A stretch of DNA of 64,000 nucleotides from Sulfurospirillum sp. (GTDB taxonomy: Bacteria > Campylobacterota > Campylobacteria > Campylobacterales > Sulfurospirillaceae), in the NCBI GenBank assembly GCA_014859685.1, contig JACUTU010000003.1, forward strand, positions 124,001-188,000, in the 5' to 3' direction. The notes beneath the pieces were generated by a model. It was not told where the DNA came from. It saw only the letters and a list, made by a program, of their open reading frames with translations, and did not search any database. Shown here in pieces: positions 35,375 to 44,926 of this stretch (position 1 is its first letter; the number at the start of each line of letters is the position of its first letter). A program made the position numbers and the translations under genes.

Positions 35375-37976
35375 TGCATTTTGCTGGTTGTGCAAAATAA
35401 TATCCTTGCGAGTAATCTATCCCCAAACTTTTAACCATTTTAAAAATCTCTTCAGTTTCAACATATTCTGCGATAGTTTTTATGCCCATTTGCTTTGCAA
35501 AATTTACAATAGTTGAAACAACAACAAAAGATTCTTTTTGTGTGTTGATATTTTTGATAAGTGAACCATCTATCTTAATGTAATCTGTTTGAAGTTTTAT
35601 GAGATATTCAAAGTTGCTATATCCACTGCCAAAATCATCGATTGCTATTTTACATCCTTTTGCTTTTGCTTTGTTGATAAAGATGTTTAACTGATCATAA
35701 TCTTTGATTGCTTCAGATTCGACAAGTTCCAGTACAACTCTTGAGCCAATGGTAGGATTTGCATCTAGTTGGGCAAATAAAAACTCTTGCATACTCATAT
35801 TTGATATATCTTCTACTGTTATATTGATGGAAAATTCATTTTTTGAGTGCATAAAAACTTGAAAACTTTTTTTGATCATAATCTCAGTAAGTTTGAGATA
35901 TTGTTTTGTTTGTTTTGCAATGTCTAGGAAGAAAAATGGGCTTATAATTGTGCCATCACTCTCTTCGATGCGTATCAATGCTTCATACTTTTCAAAAGCC
36001 AAAGTATTGTTGTTTACTATGGGCTGAAAAAATGGTACAACGCGATCCTCTTCTATGGCAAGTTTTATTTTACTGGAGTACAAAAGATTATCTTTATATT
36101 GTTTTGCGAGATTATTTTCTTTGCTGTAAACTACAAATTCTCTTTGCTCTTTTCTAGAGAGTTTCAGTGCCATGTCAGCACTTAAAAGTGCTTTTGTGGC
36201 ATTCTCAAAAGATATGCCACAACTGAAGCTTAAATCAATCTCTCTATCATCAAGAATAATGTGTGTTTTTTTCATGGTTTGTAAAATTTTTTCAACTATT
36301 TTTATAATATTTTTCTCTTTATACTCTTTGACAAGCAACGCAAATTCATCACCACCGTGTCTATACATAGTGTATGCAAAACTACACTCTTTTTTAACTG
36401 CAACTGAAAATATTTTGCTTATCTCTTGTAAAAGTTTATCTCCAAATTCGTGTCCATAAAAATCGTTTATCTGAGAAAATCTATCGATGTTTATAAGTGC
36501 TAAACATGGATTTTGCATAACTTTCAGATCCGCTTGCAATTTGTTTCTATTTGCAAGTTTTGTAAGCGAATCATGATTTGCTCGAAATTCAAGCTCTTCT
36601 TTATTTTTCATAAATTCTGTGATCTCTCTTCGTATTGAGATATAACCATCGATATTTTTATGAGTATCATAAGTTGGGGTTACAACGGCATCTATCCAGT
36701 AAAATCCCCCATCTTTAGTTTTGTTTTTAAGTATTCCTCTCCAAGTCTGACCCTTTTTTATCGTCCCCCACAACTCTTGAAATGTTTCTTTTTTTGTTTC
36801 GGGATGTCTTACTATATTGTGCGATAACCCCAAAACTTCCTCTTTTTTATAGCCACTTATTTGGCAAAAAAGATCATTGGCATAAGTAATTTTTCCTTCT
36901 GTGTCTGTTTTGGTGACAAGGTTTGAGACATCAACACTGCTTTGATAACTTTGTAAGGAAGCATAGTTTTCCCAGAGTTTTTCAAAAATTTCATTGATTG
37001 TATTAAAAATTTTTCCCATTTCATCATCATTTTTTTTAGGCATCGGTTTGTATCTGTTGTTGAGTATGCCTTTGAGCATATCTTGCAAATTATTTAATGG
37101 CTTGAGTACCTCTTTTTTTATAAATAATAAAAAGAAGAAAAATATAAAACTACTCATAAAGATGATAGCTAAAGTGATTAAAACTATCAATTCATCGCTT
37201 TTATGCTTTGAATGACTTTGATCAATGTTGTGTTTTAGATAGAGATGTAAATCTTTATCTAAAAGTGTTACATCTAAAGTGTCACGATCTGGAGTATTAA
37301 AGATCATTGAAACAGGATGGATTAGATTGTTTGATACAGATTTGAGTTTCTCTTGATTAAGGGAGTAGGCAATACGAAGATGTCCTACTTTTTGCGTTTC
37401 AAACATTATATCAAGATCTTCAAACATTTTGTAGAAATCATCTTCATAGGCTATTTTTTGCTTTTTTTGCTTTTCTGAGAGTTGTGGAACTGTGTCTAGG
37501 CGTATTTTTTGCTTTTTTGTTTGAAAATAACTCTTGTTCGTATCATAAGTTACAAAACCACTTTCACCCAAAAGCGGATTAAATATTTTTTGTACTACAA
37601 GAGTGTCTGCTTTGTTGTAAAGTTTGATTTCAAAATAGGAATCAATCGCAAAATACTTCTCTAAATAATGCAACAATGTACTTTTTTCTTGATCAAATAT
37701 CAAAGCATTGTAATTATTTTTATCTTCATAATTTGAAATAAGGTTAAGATGTGAAATGACTGTTTCAGTTTGTGAAAGATTTTGTGCGATTTTTTTAAGT
37801 TCTTGCTTTGTGTTGTTGAGGTAATTTTCTATTATTTGTGTATCGAAACTAATCTCCCGTTTGAGGTTATTTTCAAGCATTTCATTGCCATTTTTTACAG
37901 TAATATAAACTATAACAAGAGAAATAAAAATGGTCAAGAAGACGGCATTTAAAAAACTTTTTGTTCTTAGACTCAC
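35340..37976 (-). CDS. Membrane PAS-GGDEF-EAL c-di-GMP signalling protein
   Basis: Protein of 878 residues. A TM helix at about 8-27 and another at about 258-283 flank a periplasmic sensor region of some 230 residues; HAMP-like linker, then a PAS domain (about 345-455) with SHNIVRHPETK, then GGDEF with intact GGDEF at about 541 and EAL with the EAL triad at about 665. EAL catalytic residues appear complete (INITVED, VLELVESEA, IDDFGSGYSN, DYIKIDGS, TIAEYVE, YSQGYYFAQP), so both synthesis and hydrolysis of c-di-GMP are possible; no clear I-site is seen. It lies 10 bases after a decayed binding-protein gene that may once have supplied its ligand. Confidence 0.88.
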   Translation of the reverse strand: MSLRTKSFLNAVFLTIFISLVIVYITVKNGNEMLENNLKREISFDTQIIENYLNNTKQELKKIAQNLSQTETVISHLNLISNYEDKNNYNALIFDQEKSTLLHYLEKYFAIDSYFEIKLYNKADTLVVQKIFNPLLGESGFVTYDTNKSYFQTKKQKIRLDTVPQLSEKQKKQKIAYEDDFYKMFEDLDIMFETQKVGHLRIAYSLNQEKLKSVSNNLIHPVSMIFNTPDRDTLDVTLLDKDLHLYLKHNIDQSHSKHKSDELIVLITLAIIFMSSFIFFFFLLFIKKEVLKPLNNLQDMLKGILNNRYKPMPKKNDDEMGKIFNTINEIFEKLWENYASLQSYQSSVDVSNLVTKTDTEGKITYANDLFCQISGYKKEEVLGLSHNIVRHPETKKETFQELWGTIKKGQTWRGILKNKTKDGGFYWIDAVVTPTYDTHKNIDGYISIRREITEFMKNKEELEFRANHDSLTKLANRNKLQADLKVMQNPCLALINIDRFSQINDFYGHEFGDKLLQEISKIFSVAVKKECSFAYTMYRHGGDEFALLVKEYKEKNIIKIVEKILQTMKKTHIILDDREIDLSFSCGISFENATKALLSADMALKLSRKEQREFVVYSKENNLAKQYKDNLLYSSKIKLAIEEDRVVPFFQPIVNNNTLAFEKYEALIRIEESDGTIISPFFFLDIAKQTKQYLKLTEIMIKKSFQVFMHSKNEFSINITVEDISNMSMQEFLFAQLDANPTIGSRVVLELVESEAIKDYDQLNIFINKAKAKGCKIAIDDFGSGYSNFEYLIKLQTDYIKIDGSLIKNINTQKESFVVVSTIVNFAKQMGIKTIAEYVETEEIFKMVKSLGIDYSQGYYFAQPAKCINPTVAKDALA

Positions 37977-37985
37977 TTTTTTTCC

Positions 37986-38875
37986 TTAAAAAATCGGCTC
38001 TATTTTTGAAGCATTAGTGGCATCAATCATTTGCGAATCTATTGTTATATTTTTAGGTACACTCTGTACATTTATGAGTTTGACGATAACTTCGATACTC
38101 TCTTTTGCACTCGTAGGATAGGTAAAGCTTGCCAACTGTTTTCCATCAAGTATGGCTTCTTTTGCTGATTTGATATAATCAATGCCAACTGTTGGGATAT
38201 GTAAAGCATTGTGTTTTCGCATAACTTCTCTAGCACCTACAAGCATGCTATCACTGTGAGAGTAGATTGCATCAAATTGCACTCCATCTTTATAAACTTC
38301 CTCCAAAGCTTTGATCGCATCGCCTCTGAGAAAGTTACCTCTTTTTTTGAGAATTTTGATCTCTTTGTACTGTTTTGCTACCTCTTCAAAACCACTTTCA
38401 CGAAGATTTGTAGTTGTAACACCTTCTAAGCCTTGAAGCATCAAAATAGTGCCTTTGTAATTAAGTTTTTTAAGAAGATAATGTGCTGCTTTTTGAGCTA
38501 TCTTGTGGTTATCTGGAGCTATAAAAGTAGTGAAATTATCGCCATTGATATTTCTACTTATAAGTATAACTTTGATGTTTTTATCTATCGCTTTTTTAAG
38601 AGTAGATGAGGTTATGGTGGGATCTATCGGACTTGTAATGATAAAATCATACTCAGCATTTATAAAACGCTCAATTGCAAATATTTGCTGAGCCACAGAA
38701 CCCTGTGCGTCTTTGATTGTGACATGTAAAAAGGGTATTTGCTAGCTTCGCTTACTACTTAATCTGCCTGAGCTTTTCGCCAATCATTTGCAAGGGTATC
38801 TTGAGCAAATCCTATTTTATACTCTTTTGCAAATACTAATGTCATGCAGAGCAATGCTATAATTATAACTCTCAT
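37986..38875 (-). pseudogene. Decayed sugar-type periplasmic binding protein gene
   Basis: Reading the minus strand from ATG 38875 gives a signal peptide (MRVIIIALLCMTLVFA) and the mature start KEYKIGFAQDTLANDWRKAQAD, a typical Peripla_BP_4 / RbsB-LsrB opening (first 20: KEYKIGFAQDTLANDWRKAQ). The next codon is TAA (38759-38761 on the plus strand). Translation then continues in the same frame (VVSEASKYPF) until a T run at about 38726-38730, where one base is missing and the frame shifts; the rest (VTIKDAQGSVAQQIFAIE ...) runs on to 37986. Two independent lesions make this a pseudogene, although a 236-residue fragment without signal peptide stays open from GTG 38696. It precedes the GGDEF-EAL gene by 10 bases. 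Confidence 0.8.
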
Positions 38876-38888
38876 TTTTACCGCCATT

Positions 38889-38937
38889 TAAAAACAGATA
38901 CAGCAATGCAATTATTGGATGATTGATGTATCTGTTT
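38889..38937 (-). terminator. Intrinsic terminator of the CZB-type MCP gene
   Basis: Perfect 11-bp inverted repeat AAACAGATACA / TGTATCTGTTT with a 24-base loop, 7 bases after the stop at 38944; on the minus strand the stem runs into TTTTT. It separates the MCP gene from the pseudogene. Confidence 0.7.
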
Positions 38938-38943
38938 GTTTAT

Positions 38944-40380
38944 TTAAGATTTATTTGTTTCATTAACAAGATTGTTAAGGATGTCAAAAAGTTTTTTGCT
39001 TGCATCTTCCATTATGCTGAAGTTTTCTGTGAGTGGTGTAACTGCTTGAGCTCTAAAACCACCACTTTCAGCTAAAATCTCAAAGTTTCTATGTACTTGA
39101 TTGTGAACAATTTTATGAGGTTCTTCGAGTAGCGGATAGCTTTTTGTACCAGAAAATCGCTCCTTGCCTTGTCCCGCTTCATACCATTTGCCCAATCTGC
39201 ATTCGTGATGATTGCCAAACTCTGTATCGAGATTTTCGTTGAGTATTGCAGAATATGCCCTTGTTTTAAACACAATGTGATCGATCTTTGCAAGTGTTAT
39301 AAAGATATGATTTTCCATATCATAAGCTATTGTTGCTGTTTGGTTGGCGTTTCTATTGAAATCTATAAGTGCAGTTTCAAAGCCATTAACGCTGACTTCT
39401 GAAGTATGTGCTATGTTACTGATGCGTTCAGAATTACTTTGGATTCCTGTTGTTTCTTGTTGGAGTGTTTGGATTGTGATGGCAATTTCTTGTGTTGCTT
39501 TTTGTGTTCGCTCCGCTAGTTTTTTCACTTCATCTGCAACCACTGCAAAACCTCTACCATGTTCACCCGCTCTAGCAGCTTCGATGGCAGCGTTGAGTGC
39601 AAGTAAGTTTGTCTGATCGGCAATATCTTTGATGAGTGAAACTACAGAAGAGATTTCACTTGTTCGCTCTCCTAAGGCATTGATACCCTCACTATTGGAA
39701 ACGATGAGTTCTAATAGTTCTTTGAGTTCACTGGAAACTTGTGAGACAAGTCCTAGGCTTTCGTTAGATTTGTGTGCTGTTTGACCCGCAACACCTGAAA
39801 TCTGATGCATAGCTTTAATAGCAGCAGTCAAATCTTCTTGCACACTATTGATGCCCTCATTGCCGTTGCCAAGTTCGCTAAAATGAGTAGAGAGTAAACT
39901 TTTTGCTTTACCTTTGTTGCTTTCGATAATACCTTGTACCCCTTGCGAGACATTGCCAGCATTGATTCTAAAGAGCCCTTTAAAGCCCTCGTTAAAAACA
40001 TTACGATGGGTTACACCCTCTCTTGCCGCATCGATAGCTGTTTTGGTTTCTCTTTGCAACGCTTCGACTTGATCCAATAGATCGTTGATGCTTCTTGCAA
40101 CTTTGCCTAGTGGTAAATTGAGATCTATGCTTACAACGCGTGGCTCAAGATTGCCATTGGCGGCTTCAGAAGTTACATGTAAGATTTTCTCATACAAATC
40201 TGCATTGCAAGCCATAGTTTTTTTGCCCCCAAAAAAGGAACCAGCAAAAGCACCCATAAGTAAAGCCGAACCACCCGTGAGGTCTCCTTGGCTAAATTGG
40301 TAGATGCTCACACAAGCAAGCGTAGTTCCTAGAAGAATCTGTGATTTATAGTCTTTGTAGATTGTTTGCAAATTCATCAT
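38944..40380 (-). CDS. Methyl-accepting chemotaxis protein with a C-terminal CZB zinc-binding domain
   Basis: Protein of 478 residues. Two adjacent hydrophobic segments (about 14-32 and 36-52) form a membrane hairpin with no periplasmic sensor. A HAMP-like linker follows, then the MCP signalling tip [32 protein letters not shown] (core [20 protein letters not shown]) at about 250-280. The C-terminus is a CZB domain: His in [25 protein letters not shown] and [12 protein letters not shown] supply the His/Cys zinc ligands. The start overlaps the preceding PAS gene by 35 bases. Without its own sensor it probably receives the signal from that PAS protein, as CetA does from CetB in Campylobacter. 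Confidence 0.88.
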   Translation of the reverse strand: MMNLQTIYKDYKSQILLGTTLACVSIYQFSQGDLTGGSALLMGAFAGSFFGGKKTMACNADLYEKILHVTSEAANGNLEPRVVSIDLNLPLGKVARSINDLLDQVEALQRETKTAIDAAREGVTHRNVFNEGFKGLFRINAGNVSQGVQGIIESNKGKAKSLLSTHFSELGNGNEGINSVQEDLTAAIKAMHQISGVAGQTAHKSNESLGLVSQVSSELKELLELIVSNSEGINALGERTSEISSVVSLIKDIADQTNLLALNAAIEAARAGEHGRGFAVVADEVKKLAERTQKATQEIAITIQTLQQETTGIQSNSERISNIAHTSEVSVNGFETALIDFNRNANQTATIAYDMENHIFITLAKIDHIVFKTRAYSAILNENLDTEFGNHHECRLGKWYEAGQGKERFSGTKSYPLLEEPHKIVHNQVHRNFEILAESGGFRAQAVTPLTENFSIMEDASKKLFDILNNLVNETNKS

Positions 40381-40861
40381 AGCTTACCCCTTTTTCTTGT
40401 AGTGTTTGGTTTAGAAATCTCTCGCTAGTTTCCATTCCGCCTGATCGCTCAAGACTCAAAAGTTTTTCATATAAGGGCTTGATAATCTCAATGGCTTTGT
40501 GGTTAGCTTTTCTTCTTACCGAATAATAGCCTACGATATTGCCACTTTCGTCTAGTGAAGCGGTTACATTTGCATATACCCAGTAAAATCCTCCATCACT
40601 ACTGAGATTTTTTACATATGCGAAAACCTCCTGTTTTTTTTGGATCTTATCCCATAAGAGTTTAAATATAACTCGTGGCATATCTGGATGGCGTACGATA
40701 TTGTGCGGTTTTGTGAGCAAATCTTTTTCGCTAAATCCAGCTATTTGCATAAAAGGCGGATTGCAGTAGGTTATCCTGCCTTTAAGATCAGTTTTTGATA
40801 CCAAAAAAAAATCTGATCGCACCTCATGTTCTTTGTTTGTAGGGGTTGGTTTTATAGTCAT
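40346..40861 (-). CDS. Stand-alone Aer/CetB-type PAS protein
   Basis: Cytoplasmic protein of 171 residues, essentially one PAS domain with the Aer-type hallmark [15 protein letters not shown] and [11 protein letters not shown], followed by a helical tail. In Aer and CetB this PAS type binds FAD and senses redox or electron-transport state; FAD binding here is inference. ATG 40861 is chosen because AAAGGTGG lies 7 bases before it; the frame is open to 40888. Its last 35 bases overlap the following MCP gene, which lacks a sensor domain, so the two form a CetB/CetA-like pair. Confidence 0.85.
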   Translation of the reverse strand: MTIKPTPTNKEHEVRSDFFLVSKTDLKGRITYCNPPFMQIAGFSEKDLLTKPHNIVRHPDMPRVIFKLLWDKIQKKQEVFAYVKNLSSDGGFYWVYANVTASLDESGNIVGYYSVRRKANHKAIEIIKPLYEKLLSLERSGGMETSERFLNQTLQEKGVSYDEFANNLQRL

Positions 40862-40944
40862 GTTGCCACCTTTGGTGTAAAAAATCAATGAACAAGCTTA
40901 TCTTATTTTCTTTTAAAGAGTGCTTTAAATTTATTTTATGTTGT

Positions 40945-40950
40945 TATAAT
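40945..40950 (+). promoter_or_regulatory. Promoter -10 box for moaA
   Basis: TATAAT, extended by TTGT. The predicted transcript start near 40957 leaves about 20 bases before GTG 40977, including the AAAGGA site. Confidence 0.55.
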
Positions 40951-40976
40951 ATGAAAAAATGATAAAGGATAGTATT

Positions 40977-41945
40977 GTGCTTGTGGATGGACATGGAAGA
41001 AAAGTCAATTATCTCAGAGTTTCTGTGACAGAACGGTGTAACTTTCGTTGCCAATACTGTATGCCTGAAAAACCTTTTTCTTGGGTTCCAAAAGAAAATC
41101 TTCTCTCGTTTGAAGATCTTTTTTTGTTTATAAAAGTAGCCATTGATGAGGGTGTTGATAAGATTCGCATAACAGGAGGAGAGCCTCTTTTACGAAAAGA
41201 TCTTGCCAAATTTATCAAGATGATCCATGAATATAAAAGTGGATTGGATCTAGCGCTAACAACAAATGCTTTTTTGCTCAAAGAGTGTGCTGCGGATCTT
41301 AAAGATGCTGGTTTGGCGCGGATCAATATCTCCTTAGATAGTCTCAAACCAGAAATTGCAGCCAAAGTTGCACAAAAAGATGTTTTGAAAAAGGTAATGC
41401 AGGGCATTGATGCAGCCTTACATGTAGGCTTGAAAGTGAAGATAAATACTGTGCCGCTTAAAGGCATCAATGATGGCGAATTGATAGATTTATTAGAATT
41501 TGCAAAAAACAAAGGAATGCAGATCCGTTTCATTGAGTATATGGAAAACACCCATGCAAAGCAGTTGCTTCTAGGCTTAAAATCACACGAAATTAAAGAC
41601 AATATCGCACAAAAATATGCCTTTCAAGAAGTGGCGAGAGAGAGCAATTCTCCAGCACAAATGTACGAACTTGCAGATGGATATCGTTTTGGCATCATTG
41701 ATCCGCATAAGCATGATTTTTGTGAAGATTGCAACCGTATTCGTCTTACGGCAGAGGGTATGCTTATCCCTTGTTTGTATTTTGATGAAGCGATGAGTAT
41801 AAAAGATGCAGTACAAAAAGGCGATGTACAAGGTGCAAGTGCTATTTTGAAAGAGGTTTTACAAAATAAACCTGAAAAAAACAGGTGGAGTAATGATGCA
41901 CAAAACGAAACTTCGCAGCGAGCATTTTACCAAACAGGTGGCTAA
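40977..41945 (+). CDS. moaA: GTP 3',8-cyclase (molybdenum cofactor synthesis)
   Basis: Radical SAM enzyme of about 322 residues catalysing the first step of molybdopterin synthesis. The SAM cluster motif is CNFRCQYC at about residue 20, followed by the Gly-rich GGEPLLRKD. The second cluster uses Cys in CEDCNRIR and, 14 residues on, IPCLYFD. GTG 40977 is preferred to ATG 40959: AAAGGA stands 7 bases before it, the -10 box would make the ATG practically leaderless, and the resulting [14 protein letters not shown] opening is usual for the family. The common C-terminal GG is present (QTGG). Followed by a cytochrome gene 13 bases on. Confidence 0.92.
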   Translation: MLVDGHGRKVNYLRVSVTERCNFRCQYCMPEKPFSWVPKENLLSFEDLFLFIKVAIDEGVDKIRITGGEPLLRKDLAKFIKMIHEYKSGLDLALTTNAFLLKECAADLKDAGLARINISLDSLKPEIAAKVAQKDVLKKVMQGIDAALHVGLKVKINTVPLKGINDGELIDLLEFAKNKGMQIRFIEYMENTHAKQLLLGLKSHEIKDNIAQKYAFQEVARESNSPAQMYELADGYRFGIIDPHKHDFCEDCNRIRLTAEGMLIPCLYFDEAMSIKDAVQKGDVQGASAILKEVLQNKPEKNRWSNDAQNETSQRAFYQTGG

Positions 41946-41958
41946 TAAGGAGGTTTGA

Positions 41959-42258
41959 ATGCGATTAGTTATTTTCTTGGCTATTGTTTGTTCATTGTAT
42001 GGAAAAAGTGGACAAGATTTGTATAAAAAATGTATCGGTTGCCACGGGCAAGATGCAAAACATGCCCCTTTTGAGCGGCAAAATGGTGTGATTTACGGTA
42101 GGGATCCAGAAGAATTGAAGATTATCATTAAGATGATTAAGGATGGAACTTATAAAGGTGATAGGCTCAATCAGATCATGAGAAATACAATTCAAAAATT
42201 CTCTGATGAAGATATTGAAAATGTTTCTGTGTATATTAAGTTTTTAAATGCCAATTAA
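41959..42258 (+). CDS. Small monoheme c-type cytochrome
   Basis: Periplasmic cytochrome of 99 residues: short signal peptide (about 1-15), one heme site CIGCHG at about 25-30 and candidate Met ligand in LNQIMRNT. The CHGQDAKHAPFERQ segment resembles the cytochrome at 8069-8389. AAGGAGG is an excellent ribosome site. Its stop codon TAA overlaps the stop of convergent moeA (shared TTAA). A molybdoenzyme partner is possible given moaA and moeA on either side, but none is in the window. Confidence 0.85.
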   Translation: MRLVIFLAIVCSLYGKSGQDLYKKCIGCHGQDAKHAPFERQNGVIYGRDPEELKIIIKMIKDGTYKGDRLNQIMRNTIQKFSDEDIENVSVYIKFLNAN

Positions 42259-43403
42259 AAAAGGTAAAAATTTACCTTTTCACCTGCTTTTATGATTTTT
42301 TTATTGTGTATGAGTGCGTAGCCATTGCATTTCGCAAGAACATTGAGCATGCCAGCACCAAAAGAGGGTGCGCTTAGAAAAGTGTTACCATCAAAATACC
42401 CAGGTATCGCACACGCAGATTTTTCTTGTGAGATAAACTCTTTTTTATTTGTAACACAAAATGCACTTGCATAAATTTTCTTCTCATGTCTTATAGTCCG
42501 TAAAATAGGCGCCCCTAAAAGCTCAAAACCAAGTTGTGCAGAAAGTGGTAATCCCGGTAGATGTAGCAATGGTTTCTTTTCAAAAATAGACAAAGCACTT
42601 GCTCCAGCTGGGGCGATTTTTACTTTATGAAACAAAAGTGTAAATTCTGGGCTATAGAGTAGTTCTTGCATTGCATCATATCGACTCATAGCGCCTGTTG
42701 TGATGATGAAATCGCATTTTTTATGCAAACTTGCCAGTTTTTCGCGTATCTGTAGGCTATCATTTTTTGTCTTTTCTATGTGATATACTTTTGCACCAAT
42801 CTCTAAAATTCTTGAAGCAAGCCAGAGAGCATTTGTATTATAAGTTTCATCGTGTTGCAACGCTTGTTTGATATCACAAAGTTTATCACCTATGCTGAGT
42901 ATGCCTATCGTGGGTCTTTTGTAAACCATTACGGTGTTGATGCCACAAGAAGCAAGTGCGCTGATATGCGAAGCCTTGATATATTCTCCTTTTTGTAGCA
43001 GCAATTCTCCAGCTTGTATATCTTCAGCCTTGCTCTTGATATTTTGTCCTTTTTCAAAATCTTTAGGTAGTGCAATGCCATCTGGCAATTTTCGTGTTTC
43101 CTCAAGTGCTACGACAGCTTGTGTGCCTTCTTTTATGGCATCTCCTGTTGAGAGTTCATAAGTAATGCCATCTTCTAAAAAATGTTTTTGCAGATCCAAT
43201 ACAACGCACTTGCCGCGATCATTCAGACGCACTCCATACCCATCTTTGAGGCTTATATCCCAAGATGGCAAAGAAACAGTGGCAAAGATATCGAGTGCAG
43301 CTATATGTTTGATGGAACTTAAAAGGGGCATGCAGATAGGTTTTGGATTCGTTTGTATGTTTGTAGTGATAATTTCTAAAGCTCGTGTGTATGCTATACT
43401 CAA
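42255..43403 (-). CDS. moeA: Molybdopterin molybdotransferase
   Basis: Inserts molybdenum into adenylylated molybdopterin. 382 residues, normal length. The N-terminal region has ISLKDGYGVR, equivalent to the SxMDGYA motif (here Asp in KDGY), the middle domain has ILSIGDKL, TYNTNALWLASRI and ITTGAMSRYD, corresponding to the GD, N and GG motifs of the MogA-like fold, and LLHLPGLPLSAQLGFELL matches the GLPGNPxA region with changes. These departures make it a divergent MoeA. Convergent with the cytochrome gene and sharing stop bases. Confidence 0.85.
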   Translation of the reverse strand: MSIAYTRALEIITTNIQTNPKPICMPLLSSIKHIAALDIFATVSLPSWDISLKDGYGVRLNDRGKCVVLDLQKHFLEDGITYELSTGDAIKEGTQAVVALEETRKLPDGIALPKDFEKGQNIKSKAEDIQAGELLLQKGEYIKASHISALASCGINTVMVYKRPTIGILSIGDKLCDIKQALQHDETYNTNALWLASRILEIGAKVYHIEKTKNDSLQIREKLASLHKKCDFIITTGAMSRYDAMQELLYSPEFTLLFHKVKIAPAGASALSIFEKKPLLHLPGLPLSAQLGFELLGAPILRTIRHEKKIYASAFCVTNKKEFISQEKSACAIPGYFDGNTFLSAPSFGAGMLNVLAKCNGYALIHNKKIIKAGEKVNFYLF

Positions 43404-43485
43404 AAAAACTCCTTATACTGCGTGGCATTATATCTCATTCAAGAATAAAAAATGGTACAATGGCAGCGAAATTCAAGGAGTTTAT

Positions 43486-43896
43486 ATGGAATTATTGATA
43501 AAAATGTCGTTGCACCTGCACCTCTTTTTTATTGTAGCTATGTTAGTTTTAGGTTTGATTAATGTTTTTATAAGCTACAGTGAAAAAGCTTTTTTAGCAT
43601 TTGAGCGAAAGATAAAATTTCTTATGCCATTATATTATATGTGCTACGCTTCGATTGCGTTTACAGGTTTGATACTCTATGCAAGTATGCATTTTAATGC
43701 TTCTCATACCGTTTATATGATGATTTTTGCTTGGGTCGTAATCTTTGTTATGAGTATAAAAGCTTACAAGCAGCGCAAAAAAATGGATGCAAATGACGAT
43801 ACTCTAAGAGTTGCTTACAAACGATTTATGCTACAAAAATTTAGCTTTGATTTGTTTTTGCTTCTTATAGTTGGCATGCTCTCTTCAATGCTATAG
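43486..43896 (+). CDS. Small four-TM membrane protein, unknown
   Basis: Protein of 136 residues with four predicted TM helices (about 8-28, 45-65, 75-95, 115-135) and His residues near the membrane (HLHLFF, HFNASH). A charged loop RKKMDANDDT lies between TM3 and TM4. The ATG at 43486 has AAGGAG 7 bases before it; an in-frame longer start at 43165 falls within moeA on the other strand and is rejected. The rsmE gene follows after 10 bases. The His positions allow heme or metal binding as in other small membrane proteins, but this is not demonstrated. Confidence 0.65.
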   Translation: MELLIKMSLHLHLFFIVAMLVLGLINVFISYSEKAFLAFERKIKFLMPLYYMCYASIAFTGLILYASMHFNASHTVYMMIFAWVVIFVMSIKAYKQRKKMDANDDTLRVAYKRFMLQKFSFDLFLLLIVGMLSSML

Positions 43897-43906
43897 AAGT
43901 TCAAGC

Positions 43907-44575
43907 ATGCAATTTGTCTATGTCAAAGAGGCTTGTGGGGATGTGTTGGAATTAGATGTCAAAGCGTATGCACATATCTTTAAAGTGAGGCGAATGCGTC
44001 TTGGAGCAAGCTTACATGTAAGAAATCTGCTTGATGATATCTTGTACACTTATATCATCGAAAGTATTGATCGAAAAAAAGCATTGTTGCGACTTGTTAC
44101 AAAAAAAGAGAGTGCTTGTGTGCCAAAAAAATCCTTACATGTAGGTTGGTGTGTGATTGATCCAAAAACCATAGAAAAAACACTTCCAATGCTTAATGAG
44201 ATGGGAGTTGGTAAGATCTCTTTTGTGTATGCACAATTTTCTCAAAAAAACTTTCAAATTGATATGCAAAGACTCAATCGTATTCTCATAAGTTCTTGTG
44301 AACAGTGTGGTAGAACTGTTTTGATGGAGCTTGAGTGTATCTCTAATGTGCAAGAGTATTTGACGCTGTATCCACAAAGTGCCATTGTTGATTTTTCGCA
44401 AAGTAGGTTGAATGAAGATGCTACATGTAGCCATTTTCTTATAGGCTGTGAGGGGGGATTTTCACAAGAGGAACGAGCCTTGTTTTGTGAAAAAAATATT
44501 TTTGGTCTGGATTCGCAACTTATTTTACGCAGCGAAAGTGCAGTTGTAGGGGTGTGCGCAAAAATGTTACTCTAA
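43907..44575 (+). CDS. rsmE: 16S rRNA m3U1498 methyltransferase
   Basis: SPOUT-fold methyltransferase of 222 residues acting on U1498 of 16S rRNA. N-terminal PUA-like domain with HIFKVRRMRLGASL, C-terminal trefoil-knot domain with IGCEGGFSQEE (usual IGPEGGFS) and LILRSESAVVGVC (usual LRtETA). A repeat of the TTACATGTA motif lies in codons for LHV twice in this gene. ATG 43907 is preferred; an in-frame start at 43871 lies within the previous gene. Confidence 0.92.
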   Translation: MQFVYVKEACGDVLELDVKAYAHIFKVRRMRLGASLHVRNLLDDILYTYIIESIDRKKALLRLVTKKESACVPKKSLHVGWCVIDPKTIEKTLPMLNEMGVGKISFVYAQFSQKNFQIDMQRLNRILISSCEQCGRTVLMELECISNVQEYLTLYPQSAIVDFSQSRLNEDATCSHFLIGCEGGFSQEERALFCEKNIFGLDSQLILRSESAVVGVCAKMLL

Positions 44576-44593
44576 GTAAAAGCTTGTGTTATC

Positions 44594-44622
44594 TTGAAAT
44601 AAAAGAAATATTTCGCTATAAT
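44594..44622 (+). promoter_or_regulatory. Promoter for rpmE
   Basis: TTGAAA (44594-44599), 17-base spacer, TATAAT (44617-44622): the best sigma-70-type promoter in the window. Predicted start near 44629 gives a leader of about 87 bases before rpmE. Confidence 0.75.
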
Positions 44623-44715
44623 CCAAATTCCCTAATTTCTCCATAAGCGATAATCATAAAAGAATCTGTCGTATTTAAAGCAGTTGGGCAAAACAATATA
44701 ATTTTAGGAAAAAAG

Positions 44716-44916
44716 ATGAAAAAAGATATACATCCAGAATATGTAGAATGTAATGTGACTTGTGCATGTGGCAATAGCTTCACTACCATGTCTAACAAAG
44801 CACAATTAAGAATAGATATATGCAGTGAATGCCACCCATTTTTTACAGGGTCTGAAAAGATAGTGGACGCTGCTGGTAGAGTAGAAAAGTTTAAAAAGAA
44901 ATATAACCTCAAATAA
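44716..44916 (+). CDS. rpmE: 50S ribosomal protein L31 (zinc-binding type)
   Basis: Ribosomal protein of 66 residues in the large-subunit central protuberance. It is the zinc form: Cys residues in [11 protein letters not shown] and ICSECHPFF provide the metal site, and the [15 protein letters not shown] and [20 protein letters not shown] regions match the family. A perfect promoter stands about 90 bases upstream, leaving a leader in which regulation may act. GGA/AAAAAAG precedes the ATG. Confidence 0.97.
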   Translation: MKKDIHPEYVECNVTCACGNSFTTMSNKAQLRIDICSECHPFFTGSEKIVDAAGRVEKFKKKYNLK

Positions 44917-44926
44917 ATCAACTATT

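Noticed and set aside
37986-38696. Intact cytoplasmic binding protein of 236 residues
   Set aside because: It lacks a signal peptide and the first part of the fold, which are found upstream in broken form; a pseudogene explains both.
40959-40961. ATG start of moaA, nearly leaderless
   Set aside because: AAAGGA lies after it and GTG 40977 gives the standard MLVDG opening.
41009-41602. Open frame of 197 codons antisense to moaA
   Set aside because: moaA is certain from its Cys motifs; the antisense frame has no recognisable domain and mirrors moaA codon structure.
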